Positions 1-12,166 of a stretch of DNA of 64,000 nt are shown here, in pieces; position 1 is the first letter of the stretch; each line of letters starts with the position of its first letter. Made by a program: the position numbers and the translations under genes. A model generated the notes under the pieces. The model had not been told where the DNA came from. It worked only from the letters and a program-made list of their open reading frames with translations, and ran no database searches. The DNA is from Dysidea avara (lineage: Eukaryota; Porifera; Demospongiae; Dictyoceratida; Dysideidae). The stretch spans positions 22,767,399 through 22,831,398 of the forward strand of contig NC_089272.1 in assembly GCF_963678975.1 (NCBI RefSeq), written 5' to 3'.

Positions 1-1000
1 GGTCTTGTATAGAAGAAGTAAGTAGCAATGTGTTGTGATTGTTTTATAAAACTATAATATAGAATAGCTATAGCAGTGGCAGGTTTAAAATATTAGTAGC
101 GCACCCTCAAATAATACCACAGTGCAGCGCTATTCGAAGGGTTTTATCCTTATTTTTGGGCAAAAAAATAATAGTACCCCTAGGGCACAAATCAAGTAAA
201 TACGGTATGTGTTTGTCTGCATGCATGTGAGTAAAAGAACTTGGGGTTAAAAAGCAACCAGTATCTGCAATGACCATGCTTAAAATAGTACTTGTATGAA
301 TAATCACAATCCATTCTTATAATAGAGTAACTGCAGAGAAATTGCTGATGGGGTTCTCAGTGAGATGAAGAATCACAATCAAGATGCCGTTGCTGCACTT
401 CACCCACTACTGAACATTTATTACTACCACTGTCCCCCGTTTTGATGTAACTTCTTGAGAAAATACACTTCACCTTTGCCGCATTTGTAGCTACATGTAT
501 TTGCCATGTTTTGTGTATTTACTACTATATACCATTGCTTGTACCTGATATACTGTATTGACTATTTAACTGTTATACAACCTATTATGCCATGCACATA
601 CTTATATAGATACCTTACAGTACATGATATGCAACATGAATTTATAACTGCCATGCAAGCTGCCATGCTTGTTGTAATTAGTATTAGTATTATTAATTAC
701 CGGTAAAGGCACTGCCTGTATACCGGGTCAACACAAAATTAGTACAATCATAAGATGGCTATACAAAAATAAATCTAGAATTAGCTAAATGAGAATCTAA
801 CAATGATTTAAAACAATTAATTGAAATAGTAATGTATTCTGGTGAATGGTGAAAATTTTTGCTACAGTGTGATCATTTGATAAACAGTTGATTAGGCTGT
901 GCAGTTATGAGTTTCTGGTCCTGCCAATTGCAACTCCACAGGGTACTTTTTTTATATTATTTGATGTCTTGCATTACATTTGACATAGCATACAGTACAT
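1..1000. other. Intergenic, no gene seen
   Basis: AT-rich sequence with only short chance reading frames. I see no splice-compatible coding signal and no repeat that I can bound. Confidence 0.5.
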
Positions 1001-1288
1001 CATAGGCGATTCTAAGGGGGGCCAAGACCCCCCCTGTTAAAAAATAACTTTTAAAAAATCTTGGGGGAAAGTTGCTGTATAGATTGGCATTGTTATTTTT
1101 AGCATTTTTCATGTTTTAGAACAAATTTTAGGCTGTTATCAAGCCTTTAAATTGCAAAAATCCTGCAGCTTCTGGGGGTTGCACCCCCAGACCCCCTGAA
1201 AATTCTACTTTATACTATAGCCAAACAACAATAGTTATGTTGTTCCCTACTGGGCCCCCCCTGTAGGTCAGGTCTAGAATCGCCACTG
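1001..1288. mobile_element. hAT-like non-autonomous element (MITE)
   Basis: The ends are imperfect inverted repeats (CATAGGCGATTCTAAGG at the left, TAGAATCGCCACTG at the right). The element is flanked by an exact 8-bp direct repeat CAGTACAT at 993-1000 and 1289-1296. An 8-bp target duplication is the hallmark of the hAT superfamily. The interior is non-coding and contains runs of G and C next to each end. Related elements with the same style of end occur at 24353, 59258 and 63136. Confidence 0.8.
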
Positions 1289-1921
1289 CAGTACATGGAA
1301 TTATAGGGACAAACATAGCTGAAGTATTTAGTTAGAAAAGAGCAACTAATGAGCTAGTGTACATAACTTAATAGTGAATGTCCATAATTCATTATGGGCT
1401 TTTGGTAATACTTATAAGTTAAAATATGTAAATGTCATGGTTCCAATACTGGAACTAGAACTGTAATAACTAACTGATACTTACACTAATTTGTATTAAA
1501 AATTCAGAAAGTGGGTTGCTAGACTTATCACTAGGTCCTGGCATTATCATCTTCACTAAAGTGGCATCATGAACTATCTAAGCTACTCATGTTACACTGC
1601 ACACGAATTATTACAGTCACAATTATATAGTGACTATCGACAGTTGTAGCTGCGTTTGTATGTTTTCTTATTATAGAACATGCACTTATCCTTTGGACTT
1701 CTAGTAGAACACTAATGTATTGATTAGGTAAATTTCCATATTGGTGCACCTCTACTATTATTATTATAAGTTTATATAACATAATTATTGCAGTTCATAT
1801 ACTCAACAGTGTCAACCTACATTATCAGCTTTTTGATTATGCTACATATTTGAGATGACTATTTGTATAAAAAGTACATGGTGTAATATGCTGTTATTTT
1901 TCGAGACTGAATCTAGTTTGA

Positions 1922-3839
1922 TTACTTTGCACATCTTCCTATCATGTTTGTAGTAAAGGTAATTACTATAGCACAAAACAGGAAACCACACAATACTCCA
2001 GTTCTGTCCAGCTGAAGTTGATCTGGTGCATCTCCATCACTACAGTACTTGTCACCAAACATACACACCCAAGCATAAGTGCTCAAGAACTGAAGAAATA
2101 ATAATGGTAGCACTGCTAGGTGAGCTGGTAAGGACAATAGCTCCAGTAGTCCTTGAGCACACTCACAAAATGTAACATCTTCATCATGTTGATAGTCACT
2201 GTCAAGCATGCCAAATGCAATAATTAATTAAGTGATTAAAGGAACATCATAACTATCTTAGGTACAAATAGACATGCACAAACTGCTGGCTGCATGCAGG
2301 AATACCAGCAGATCTGAGCTAAACTAGGTGGCTAAGCGTGCTCTGTGAGTAGAGAACAAAGTAACAACTTCATTGCTGTTTTATGCAGAGGCACTTCAAC
2401 TTGCTTTGTTTCACGGGTAAAAAATCTATAGAGATTATATTTTTTTCAATTTCAAGGGTGGGTTGGTCAGGCCTGTGAAACAATTAATTAGTTAAGTTGA
2501 CATGGTCAGAGCAGAATTGAGGTAAATACCATGCATGTTGACCATCATGCTAGCTATAGCTCTATTCTAATTATGCATGTGCATGATCTTGCTCCTAGTT
2601 TCGGAATTGAAAATTAGCTACGGTGATTTCCATTGCCTTTCTTGAGCAATTGAAATCAAGTGTATGTAGCTAACTAATCAAAGGTGAATCATTGCATGGT
2701 GTTTTAACTAATGACATATGCTCGGTGACATGCAGCTGGTTAGTTGCACTAGCTATACCTATAGTCTTGCGTGGCCAGACCGCTTATCGGTTGGAAATTA
2801 TAAGTGCCTTTTTGAGCAGGAGCTTATATTTTCCAATCGATAAGTGTCGTAGGATAAAATCGGTCTGGCCACGCAAGACAAAAAAGGCTGTTGCTATTAT
2901 TCCAGCAGTCACATGAATAAAAATGAAACTTGAGACAAAATAAACCAAAAACCCTTGGTTGGCTAGAACCTGGGACTGGAGCCCAAGGTTGTAGCCACTG
3001 CCATGTGGCTACCCATGCACCTATGTTAGTTTCTATCTTATATGTCTCTGCATGAGTGGAGTAACCTAAGTACATAGTACATCATCACAAAGGTGAGGAA
3101 GAAACCAAAGCTGAACCCGCAACCCTATCAAATCGTTACATTCATTATGTGATCACCGTGTATGTTTAAATAATGCCACAAATTCTCCGTTAAAGCTCAT
3201 CACGAAGTATCTTATTTTACCATAGTAAACATTTTGATGCTCATTTAGCTACCTAGTGTAATTGTAGCAAAATTATAAAGCTGCTGTTTTATTTCTATAC
3301 CATATTTGCACTGGGATGAGTCCCGCTGATGGATACGCTCAGAACTTGGTCGAATACTCGGGGCAACTACTAGACAAAGTTGAATGCTCGGGGCATACAA
3401 CTAGAGTGAGAGAAATCTAGTGGACTGCCGGAACAATAGCTGACAAATATTTCCGGCTGCCGGAACAATAGCAACTTGGAAATCCAGACAAAACTAACAG
3501 TAGCATACTGTATGATAGCTATAGCTAAGATTTATCAACTTACGAGCACATGTTGCAGCTGGTTATGAATCCATGGTCTAGTAGAAAGCTGAACAAACGT
3601 ATGCCAAACCAAAAGAGGACAACAATCCCCCACAGTGCAGTTAAGATACTGAAAATGGCTGTGTAGAACGCTTCGTCGTTATGGCGACAAGTGCAGTCGA
3701 TTAAGTCCTCATACCTGATATTATTGTCAGTATACGCATGATAATTCGTGAGCAGCAACATGTAAATAATTGTGAAGACAACAGCAAACGACGACAAAGG
3801 CTCTCTAACGTTTCCAATGTCCACGTCTTCAGTAGCCAT
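1922..3839 (-). CDS. Small four-span membrane protein, copy 1 (two exons)
   Basis: I infer two exons: 3839-3544 (98 codons plus 2 nt) and 2198-1922. The donor is GTAAGTTG and the acceptor follows TTGACAG, and the phases match (2 nt + 1 nt), giving a 190-residue protein. Exon 1 encodes a hydrophobic span (about residues 17-35), a polar loop with a CTCR motif, then a second span. Exon 2 encodes two more spans separated by a loop with two cysteines (WVCMFGDKYC). The start chosen is the ATG at 3839, because it aligns with copy 2 (12167-16207) and a minus-strand TATA-like box lies about 67 bp upstream of it. An upstream ATG-free extension to 3899 is unlikely. I do not recognise the family. It is transcribed divergently from the gene at 4010. 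Compared with copy 2, exon 1 is about 14 codons longer at its 3' end, which may reflect a shifted donor site. Confidence 0.72.
2764..2879. repeat. Palindromic MITE-like repeat in intron
   Basis: The ends form an exact 19-bp inverted repeat beginning GTCTTGCGTGGCCAGACCG, with weaker pairing further in. It lies inside the intron of the minus-strand membrane protein gene. A decayed relative with the words GGTCTGGCCACA and TTGATAAGTGG lies near 18670-18715. Confidence 0.65.
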
Positions 3840-4009
3840 GTTGATCCTTGGGTCGAGATATGCAAAAACTGAATGCTGGCTTAGCAGCTTACGCTGCACT
3901 GCGCATATTTATACACGTTTGATTATAATTACGTAATCGTTTCAGTGCACGTGAACGCATCTATAAAATCCCGGTTCTGCTTTGCTAGCTATCGTCTTGG
4001 CGAATAGCA
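3840..4009. promoter_or_regulatory. Bidirectional promoter, gene pair 1
   Basis: Only 170 bp separate the two divergent start codons. A TATA-like box on the minus strand (TATAAATA, 3906-3913) faces the small protein. A plus-strand TATA-like box (TATAAAAT, 3962-3969) lies about 40 bp before the ATG at 4010. Between them are two palindromes: ATTACGTAAT (3928-3937, bZIP/PAR-type) and an E-box CACGTG (3948-3953). Transcription factor binding is inferred from motif shape only. Confidence 0.55.
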
Positions 4010-4882
4010 ATGAGTAAAGATACGCTCTCCTATGCTATAAAAGGCGGTCTAGTGACTTACTTTCTACCAAGTGTAATAGTTGCTGAGACGTTTACATTTA
4101 TTCTTAGCGTATTCATCTCAGTGTTGGCGTTTTTGAGCAATTTGGCTCTTGACGATGCTCAGGACAATTTGAACAATGCCACACTCTTCCAGCAACCGGG
4201 ATTTGATGAATATTACTCCTACGTTGTTGATAACTACACGGACTTCGAGGATAACTATACAGTAACCGTATCCAATGCAGTCCTATGGGTATGTCGCGAA
4301 GGATCTACCGATGGTGACTTCTATCGAACGTGTTACAAATGGGCAATTGCTATTCTAATCATCTTCCATATATTGACCACTTTTAGTCGGTTTTTCACTG
4401 CACAGTTTTGGAAGAATCATGAAGTAGAGGACATAGATGATCTATGCACAGCAATCAACCTCACCATTAAATCATTTTTCTGGAAGGATGCTAGTGATGA
4501 TGATGACAAGTTGAGGATAGCAATCAGGATGATTATTGGAGCATTTCTATTCAATCTAGCTTTTCTTATGCTGCTTCTCTCATTCGACATCAGCCCGTGG
4601 TCCTGCATACAAAAGCCATCAACTATTTCTGTCGACTACATTCCACAAACGAACAGATTTGACATACAAATTGATCCCGATCCTGGTGCTATTAGATTCC
4701 AAAAGGGAGCACCCATTATAGCTGTAATACTGATTGCTGTTTGGGTGGCAGCACATGTATTCTTCATAGTTCATGATTGCTGCAAAGGAGTTGGTGATAT
4801 AGATGAAACTGATCATGTTCCTCTTGAGTTGTCTCAGATTGAAGCTGCTGAGGGTAATGATGATAACGATGATGATGACTGA
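4010..4882 (+). CDS. Acidic-tailed four-span membrane protein, copy 1
   Basis: This is an intronless 290-residue frame starting at ATG 4010. It has four hydrophobic segments at about residues 26-47, 111-130, 174-195 and 235-260. The first loop is long and carries three N-glycosylation sequons (N56, N75, N82) and a conserved VLWVCREGS stretch, so it is probably extracellular. The loop after span 3 begins DISPWSC. The C-terminus ends in a run of aspartates (residues 283-290). Two paralogues lie at 16352 and 23074, which share the TLFQQPG, VLWVCREGS and SFDI.PWSC words. I do not recognise the family. The topology resembles tetraspanin- or claudin-size proteins, but no diagnostic motif of either is present. 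It forms a head-to-head pair with the gene at 1922-3839. Confidence 0.85.
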   Translation: MSKDTLSYAIKGGLVTYFLPSVIVAETFTFILSVFISVLAFLSNLALDDAQDNLNNATLFQQPGFDEYYSYVVDNYTDFEDNYTVTVSNAVLWVCREGSTDGDFYRTCYKWAIAILIIFHILTTFSRFFTAQFWKNHEVEDIDDLCTAINLTIKSFFWKDASDDDDKLRIAIRMIIGAFLFNLAFLMLLLSFDISPWSCIQKPSTISVDYIPQTNRFDIQIDPDPGAIRFQKGAPIIAVILIAVWVAAHVFFIVHDCCKGVGDIDETDHVPLELSQIEAAEGNDDNDDDD

Positions 4883-6436
4883 CTCTAGTAATGATTCACT
4901 GTACTCTTACTGTATGCACATTCTCTGTGCTTACAGCATCATATATAATGTTATACTATGTTAAAAAGATTTAAATCTGTTGGTGCAAAATATTATATGC
5001 AACATGATGTACACCAGTGACCAGCCTTATCATGTGCAGTAGTGCATATATGAAGGCAGTCAGATGTCTCCATCAATCCTCACATGCATGCACATGTTCA
5101 CACTCATCATACAGTGGTATTTAGTTGACATTTTAAGCTACATCTACCAATTCAAAATGGGACACATGTACAGGCTGTAGGTACAGACCCTATAGGATAG
5201 CTATATGGTCTCCCATAGGAGGCGGGTGATGGATACAAGAAATGGAATGAAGAGTATACTAAATATTGGGAAACAGTCTAGTAGAAGTAGTGAAGTGGAA
5301 GCAAAACTTTATATATGCCGCACACCTCACCATGCGGCCATTAGTCCCAAACATAGCTGTACTTTAATTTGTGACCTCAATACAATAGTTCCCAGGTATC
5401 AAGAAATCTATGCTACACTTCATCAATTGTTTTGGTCCACACTTCACTCAAGTCATGAGGTATATGCATGGGTGATGTTACATAGAAATTAGTACACTGC
5501 CATAAAAATTCAGTGGACGATTGGAGCTTTGTCCATGTAACTGATGTACAGTGTACAGTATAACTTCCCTTCCTCATTAAATTGAGCCATATACCTAAGA
5601 GAACTGAAGTTCAGTCCCAATAGACCTTAAATACACTATGGCTTTTTTGGAACCTACTGGTCATGGTCATTATAATGAAGTATGGTATTTACTTCAATAG
5701 TAGCTGCACTCAAGTGGTGCAACGATCAATTTTGGCTTAAACATTTTTGACCATCAAGTAGTAGTCAAATTCAAAGTTATCACATTGCTTTTAAGGACTA
5801 AGGTAATAAGTGTCACAGCGTTTAACCATATACAGTGTAAACACGGTGCTCTTATTAATGAGGTATGAAGTGTATCTACATGTGTTCACTATTATAATCT
5901 GGTCTTTGCAAAGAGATTACCACTTATGAAACTTTTCACCATTTTCTTTTGTATACTTTGGATTTTCACTTCAACTGTTTCCAACTAGCCTAGAAAGGTT
6001 GTGTCACTAAGAACAATCACTATTGTGTAAGTTGAGACACTGTATTTTCTGTAAGTTGTCAGCAATATAAAGTTGTTGAATAGGTTATTTTGTAAATAAA
6101 TACAGTCAGCAGTGGGAAATACCCTGGGAATACCCACAATCAAAAGGCAATTAGGTACACAGTAATTACCCATGGGATAAAGCAATAATAAAATTCTATT
6201 TAGCAGCCCAGCTTTTCAAATCCTGGAGACTGAGATTGAGTTCTGACTGGCCCAGGCCTAGCCTCCTCATACGTACATGTAGCTACATTGTAAGAAACTG
6301 TATTTATGGAGGCAGTTATCCTATGACCAGAAAAACTTTACCTGGTTATACTTTTGTATACTACATATTGTACATTTCTAGAGTTTGACCAATCAACGAA
6401 GGTAATGTAGATTGTAGAAGCGTAATGTACATGTAG
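4883..6436. repeat. Intergenic; dispersed repeat copy (about 5340-5990)
   Basis: No gene is visible. The stretch from about 5340 to 5990 is clearly homologous, with small indels, to 9403-9890 in the same orientation. Shared words include CCCAAACATAGCTGTACTT, ATCAAGAAATCTATGCTACA and CTTTGCAAAGAGATT. It is an interspersed repeat of unknown class. Confidence 0.6.
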
Positions 6437-7640
6437 AACAAGTACACAAATTTTTTTGGAATTTTCAACTAGAATAGGGACCATAGCACATCGATAAAAG
6501 TACAGTGCTAGGGATATAACACTTCTTATTGTTTTACTGTGATATTTAATATCATGGACTACTCCAACTTGTTTCAGTACTTTTTATTGATGTGCTATGG
6601 TCCATACTCTAGATGAAAATTCCTTGTTTACTTGTTTGTTAACTATTTTTTTTTGCAAACAATATTATTATGACTGGTGAACCCATGCATACCGCGAAAG
6701 AAATGGTGCCGCACTCCCCATGACCAGCTATAACAATTATCATCTGAAAAGTGAAGTATTCATTATACTTCGTTGTCAGCTATGTTAGACCTGTTACACA
6801 GCATTACGAATCAAGAACTGTTCAAAAAGCTCCCCTGCAATCCACGCATACATTGTATCACATCAAAAGAAAGAAATGGGCGCGCCCCAGCTATATCAAT
6901 AATAATTATCGTCTGAAAAGTGAAGTATCCATTACACTTTTGTTCAACCCGTTACACAGCAGTACGAATCAAGAAGTGTTCCAAAAGTACCTATGCAATC
7001 AAAGTAGCCGCTATGAAAAATACAGACGATTTCTGTTATGAAGGGAAGCCATCACGTGCTACCACCAAATCGACACTTTTCGTTGTCAGCAAAGATGAAT
7101 GGGACACAAAGGAGGACACTGGTAAGTTCATGAAGAATGCATTGTATGTACTGCAGTATGCCAAAAGGCACCTCTCAGGCCAAAGCAATGTCGAACAGCG
7201 AAAATATCAAACCCGTATATAGCCTTAGCCATTATCGAGTTATACTTGTCTGAAGGCTTCAGTCAGTCAGTCAGTCAGTCAGTCAGTCAGTCAGTCAGTC
7301 AGACAGTCAGTCAGTCAGTCAGTCAGTCAGTCAGTCACAGTCAGTCACTACTAATTTCCATTTAATAATTAAAAAAAAAAATTCATAGCAAACTTGTTGA
7401 AAGCATTTCGGGTCAATCTGAGGGCTTGTTTGGGCTTAACTTTACCTAACCAATACTGCTTCATTGTCATTAGGGAAAAGTGAGGCTGGTTTTTGGGTGA
7501 TATTTTTTCATGGGCCACACCTACTTCTTTGTGGTCCCTACTATATAGTACTATCGTACTGTATGATATACATAATATCAGATCCCAGCTGCACAATAGC
7601 TCTAAATTCCTTCTGTTAAAAATCACTGATTTTTTTCAGG
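6437..7640. repeat. Dispersed composite repeat with foldback head and (CAGT)n tract
   Basis: The first part (6437-6637) is a foldback. Its arms contain GACCATAGCACATC and its complement. The following sequence (about 6700-7050) recurs in reverse orientation at 33840-34210. The part at 7020-7640 recurs at 55730-56400, sharing GGGACATAAAGGAGGACA-like and CTGGTTTTTGGGTGATATTTT words. Short frames cross it but contain no recognisable domain. It is an old transposable element of uncertain class. Confidence 0.6.
7260..7347. repeat. (CAGT)n microsatellite
   Basis: About twenty near-perfect tandem copies of AGTC/CAGT, with single-base interruptions near 7302 and 7338. Confidence 0.95.
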
Positions 7641-8204
7641 TCTAAAGTGACCAGGTTTCTATGTGGACTATGAGGTGTACTACATTAAAGACAAATAAAC
7701 TAGGATAATGCCAACAAGCATACAGTTTTGACAATCAGTGATAACCAGAAACCTGTAATTCATTTTTTGCCTAGATACCTATTTCACATTGACTGGCTAG
7801 GCATGGAAGTGAACAGCCATATGAAAAGCTACACAATATAAAAGGGTAACAATGAATCAAAATATCTCCCTAAGAAAGTCCCAAACAATTGACGTGTGCC
7901 AAATCACACACACATACTAGTGATGTGCGATATGTAGAATCTTTATAATCGTGATATAAGCCTAGGTATAGATTTTAGCTATAATTAGAGAAAAACGTAC
8001 CCAAGATGTCATTGTACATTGTACTTTTTTGGATAAAAGAGCTTGCAATGTTTCATGTACCATGTTATTTTGTACTTCAAGTACATCAGTGCTACAAGTG
8101 TCATCATTGTAAATGAGTGATAAGTTTGTATATCGCAATATATATCGTATTATGATATATTGTGTGCAATAATCATGATAGGAAATATCCTAATCACACA
8201 CACA

Positions 8205-9080
8205 CACACACACAAAGCAAAGGGGTGGTCCCTTGGTATCACCCTCAAGTCTTTTAATACTCAAGCAACTTGCCTACGTACAGAATCTGATTCGTGTGCT
8301 TAGACTGTACCATGCAAGTAGACTAACTTGGTCAATATTTTTTTCTAGAAACTGTTGTCTTCTAGTAATTTAGTTTTGATGGTAATAATTGTGGGGCTTT
8401 CCAAGGGTATTCCCTTTTTGTTGATAACTTGTGTATGGTATGGTACAATAATGTTCATACTATTGTGAAGGGTATTTTTGTACAGTATGTGGTACATCAC
8501 ATTGCTCCAGTCAATCATGGGGACCTGGTGTCAACTAAATGTCCAACTGTCATCTTCCTTAGCAGTGTTGAGATTGTCAGAGAACACTGAAGCCTTTACA
8601 TGAAAGTTGGACAGTCCTCCTATTAGTAACTAGTTCTAGGATTTGCCTGCACAGGTACACAAGCATCCCAGTGCTGGTTCAATGGGCAGCAATAGTTGTG
8701 TTTTGCATGGCTGTTGGAAGCTTACTTTATGAGGCAGTATAACAAAGTGGTTAGAGCACTGTTCTGAGTTCAAAGCTCTGTGATGCCCATTTGCTGTTTC
8801 TGAAAGTTTCACTCACAGTCTTACCTGCTTTGTAATGGGGACCTGGTGGAATGGTGTCGACTGGGAAAGCAATTGCACACCTGTTCTTTTAGCGGTATTA
8901 GGGTAGTTATGGAACTTTGGGTTCTGCAGCATTTATTTTTATTTATCCATGACACTTGGACAGCCATCTTGTGGGTTACTAGTCCTGCCTCAAGATGATT
9001 CAGATTTGATTGCCTGATTAGCACACAGGTATCCCACTGTTTGCTGCTGAGTTTCACGTGGCTGCCAGAGCCAAAATGCA
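8205..9080 (+). repeat. SINE-containing arm of a large inverted duplication
   Basis: This block is homologous in reverse complement to about 10690-11622. Around 8731-8800 it carries a tRNA-like head, GAGGCAGTATAACAAAGTGG followed by TTAGAGCACTG. This resembles an RNA polymerase III A box, and a degraded B-box-like stretch follows. Body sequence lies on both sides of the head (8517-8722 and 8820-9075, each containing GGGGACCTGGTG). I interpret it as a tRNA-derived SINE, possibly a dimer. It is not a functional tRNA gene. Confidence 0.6.
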
Positions 9081-9402
9081 CTGTTCAAATGTTGGGTGCT
9101 ACATCAAGGAGGGATTTCTCCACTCTACTAAATGCAGGCATAGTAAAATCACTTACTGGGTGCATGGGAGCCCAAGCTCTGACACTGTGAAACATTATTG
9201 TCAAGTCTGAAGCAGTGCACATAGATTTATGGAGACAGTCAAATTTCTTTGAAGCTCACATTTTACAATGATCCCATAAGAGATTATACTATGGACACCA
9301 TGTGTAGAAGGAATAGCATGAAGGGTATATACCAGTAGTAAAAAGCAAGATGGACTACGTTGTTGCATAGTGATCATGTCAAGTAGCTACATACAGTGTA
9401 GG

Positions 9403-9890
9403 TCCCAAACATAGCTGTACTTCATGACCTCAAAATAGTGATCACATTAAATAGGTATCAAGAAATCTATGCTACACTTCATGACCACATAGTTTTGGTC
9501 CATACTTAACTCAAATCATGAGGTATATGCATAGGTGTTGTAAAAAAATCAGTGGATAATTGGAGCTTTGCCCGTGTAACTGATGTACAGTATACAGTAT
9601 GAACATTAAATTGAGCCATGTACTGTACCTAGGAGACCAAAAGTAAAGTCTTAGTAATGAGATGGTGACATCAAATGCACTATGGCTTTCTTGTAACTAC
9701 TGGGCATGGTCACTATAATGAGTAATCTTATTAATGAGGTCACACACGAAGTACACTCTGGGACCTATATACTATACATGTTCACTATTACAATCTTGTC
9801 TTTGCAAAGAGATTGCCACTTATGAACCTTTCACTATTTTCTTTTGTATATTTTGGACTTTCACTTCAACCATTTTCAATAGTCTACCGA
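9403..9890 (+). repeat. Second copy of the 5.3-6.0 kb repeat
   Basis: Shares long stretches with 5340-5990 in the same order and orientation, including ATCAAGAAATCTATGCTACA, AACTGATGTACAGT and TTTGCAAAGAGATT. No gene is seen between it and the flanking SINE blocks. Confidence 0.7.
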
Positions 9891-10480
9891 CATACATAAC
9901 CATAACACTCTGTAGTCAAAAGTTATAAATGGGTGACAATGATCCAAAATATCTCTCTAAGAAAGTCCCAAAACTACAAATTGCTTCATCACAAATTGTC
10001 CCAACCACAAAGTAGCCAAACCCACAGATTTACTGTGAGAACACTGCTGAATACTATACACAGTGGGGGATACCCTGGGAATGACAGTAATCTCTAAACA
10101 CACAACAATGAAGGAGTCACCACTATACTTTTGTAGACAACAAACTACAAAGATGAAAATGCTAATACAGTACACGAAATCAACACAATTATAAGTGCAA
10201 AGAAAAACTTTGATGAATACTACAGTAGCTACATGAGAGCACTTCAATACAGTAATCATAAACACTGTATTACCTGGATAAGTAAATGCCACACCTTTAA
10301 TATAGCACGCATCCACCTTAAATTAAAGCTATGGTTATCCTTCATGATGGATTAATATTAACTGCAAAAGAACAAAGCAATCAGTCAGAACTTATGGTAT
10401 CTGGTATATAAGTTTTACTGTATTTAGCAATGCTAGTATAGGGCTATAATTTTAACAGCCTATATTTGATATATGTACAG

Positions 10481-10590
10481 AGGTGGCCACTATTTGAGGG
10501 TTGCTTCTTTTTTTTTTCCATTCATATTTTCATATAGAGCAGCTTTAAACTGTGGTAAGTAATCAGCACTGGTATAAGCCACCTCTGTCA
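10481..10590. repeat. Small inverted-repeat element
   Basis: Ends are ACAGAGGTGGC at the left and GCCACCTCTGT at the right, about 90 bp apart, with a poly-T stretch inside. It looks like a short MITE. I could not define a target duplication. Confidence 0.45.
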
Positions 10591-10689
10591 GACAGTGAAG
10601 ATTTCTACATGAACATACAGTAGCCAATAAGGTTTATTGTGCTAAACTTCACACGCATGCACATATACTCGCGCGTACACACGCGCACA

Positions 10690-11622
10690 CACATGCTGAA
10701 TGCAAAGGCTCTGGCAGCCATTGAAACTCAGCTATTGCCAACCAGTAAACCAACACTGGGATGCCAGTGCAGGAGGAATGTCCAAGCTTCATGGATAAAT
10801 AATAAAAAAATACCCCAAAGTCCCAACTAGCACAGTTGGGCAATTGCTTCCCCGGGCCACCAGGTCCCATTATATAGCTGGGAGGACTACAACTGAAATT
10901 TCTTGCTTAAGGAAACAGCAAATGGGCATCATAGAGCATCAAACCCCAACCTTGCAATTACAAGAACAGTGCTCTAACCACTTTGCTATACTGCCTCACT
11001 AATACAAAGCAAAGTAAAAGCAAAGCCTCTGGTACCCATGCAACACACAGATATTGCCGCCCAGTGAACCAGCACTGGGATGCACTGTTAAGGAACATGA
11101 TAACAGTTGGGCATTTGCTTCCCCAGTTGACACCAAGCCACCAGGTCTCCGTTAGAGTTGGGTAGACTGGAGAAATGTAAGTAGTTTCTTGCTCAAGAAA
11201 ACAACAGCAACTGGGCAACAGACACACACACACACACACACACACACAGCACATACACGTGTACTTATGCACATGTGCGCATGCAAGCTCACACATGTAC
11301 ATGCATACTATGCAAAAATACCCTTCACATAAAATGAACATTATTGTTACACAAGCAGTGAATAATGGGAAATACCCTTGGAAAGCCCCATAATGTTTTC
11401 CATCAAAACTTAATTACTAGAACAAGATAATAATTTCTAGCAAATATTTTCTAAGTTGTAGTCACAGTTATTTATACACTACTCAGTTTACATGCTGCAG
11501 CTTGCATGGTATAGCCTATAAGCACATGAATCAGATACTGCAATATACATGTACGTAGACAAGTTGTCTAGACAAAACCTTGAACAATAAAAGACTTGAG
11601 GGTGATATTAAGGGACCACCAA
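10690..11622 (-). repeat. SINE-containing arm of a large inverted duplication
   Basis: This is the reverse-complement partner of 8205-9080. The minus-strand tRNA-like head (GAGGCAGTATAGCAAAGTGG then TTAGAGCACTG) lies at about 10999-10960. It is followed by a B-box-like GGTTGGGGTTTGATGCTC and body sequence to about 10700. A second body copy lies at 11005-11220. Homology to the other arm continues outward to the GGTGGTCCCTT/AAGGGACCACC words near 8222 and 11612. A (CA)n tract interrupts it at 11222-11248. Confidence 0.6.
11222..11248. repeat. (CA)n microsatellite
   Basis: A perfect CA dinucleotide run. Confidence 0.95.
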
Positions 11623-12166
11623 CCAACAAATTGCACTGTTCAAATGTTACCGGGATTTTCCAGTCCATTGTCCTATTAGGTGCTAAAAACTTATTAGCCG
11701 AAGAGCCATTCACTGGTGACAAAGGAGTCACAACACAGTGAGTAACAGTTACACCACATTTACAATTATCCAGCACAATAGGACACACACGGTTACTTGA
11801 ATCTCGCTTGATTCTGCCATTTCCTCTACACCACCAAGTGCATGCACCAAAATACATAGGACAACGGATTGGAAATTCCCAGCAACTCAGATTGTATAAT
11901 CTTGATAATTAATTAATAATACATCTGTCTGAATGGGTGTGTTGCAATAAGATCATGAGTATGTAAGTATGCTTTCAGTTTTAATAAACAAATATTTATT
12001 CCAGTTTGTAGAAAATACTGTACTTTATGTAGTACATTTTAATGGATGTGCTAAGAGTGGGGTTTATTGTGTAACTACACACATACAGACATACATATAT
12101 GCACTGTCCACTAGCTTTATAAAGTATTATAAACAAATAAATAAATAACTTAACAATGTCATGATT

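Noticed and set aside
7260-7347. Possible CRISPR-like array
   Set aside because: The repeat unit is 4 bp without spacers. It is a microsatellite in eukaryotic DNA.
8731-8800. Possible tRNA gene
   Set aside because: Only A-box and degraded B-box-like words are present. The sequence recurs in inverted form near 10960 with body sequence, which fits a SINE.
9957-10316. 119-codon hydrophobic frame on the minus strand
   Set aside because: It starts at GTG, has no homologue that I recognise, no paralogue in the window and low-complexity AT-rich codons. Probably chance.
10649-11341. Overlapping frames with cysteine-rich or valine-rich runs
   Set aside because: They lie across SINE sequence and a CA microsatellite, which explain the composition.
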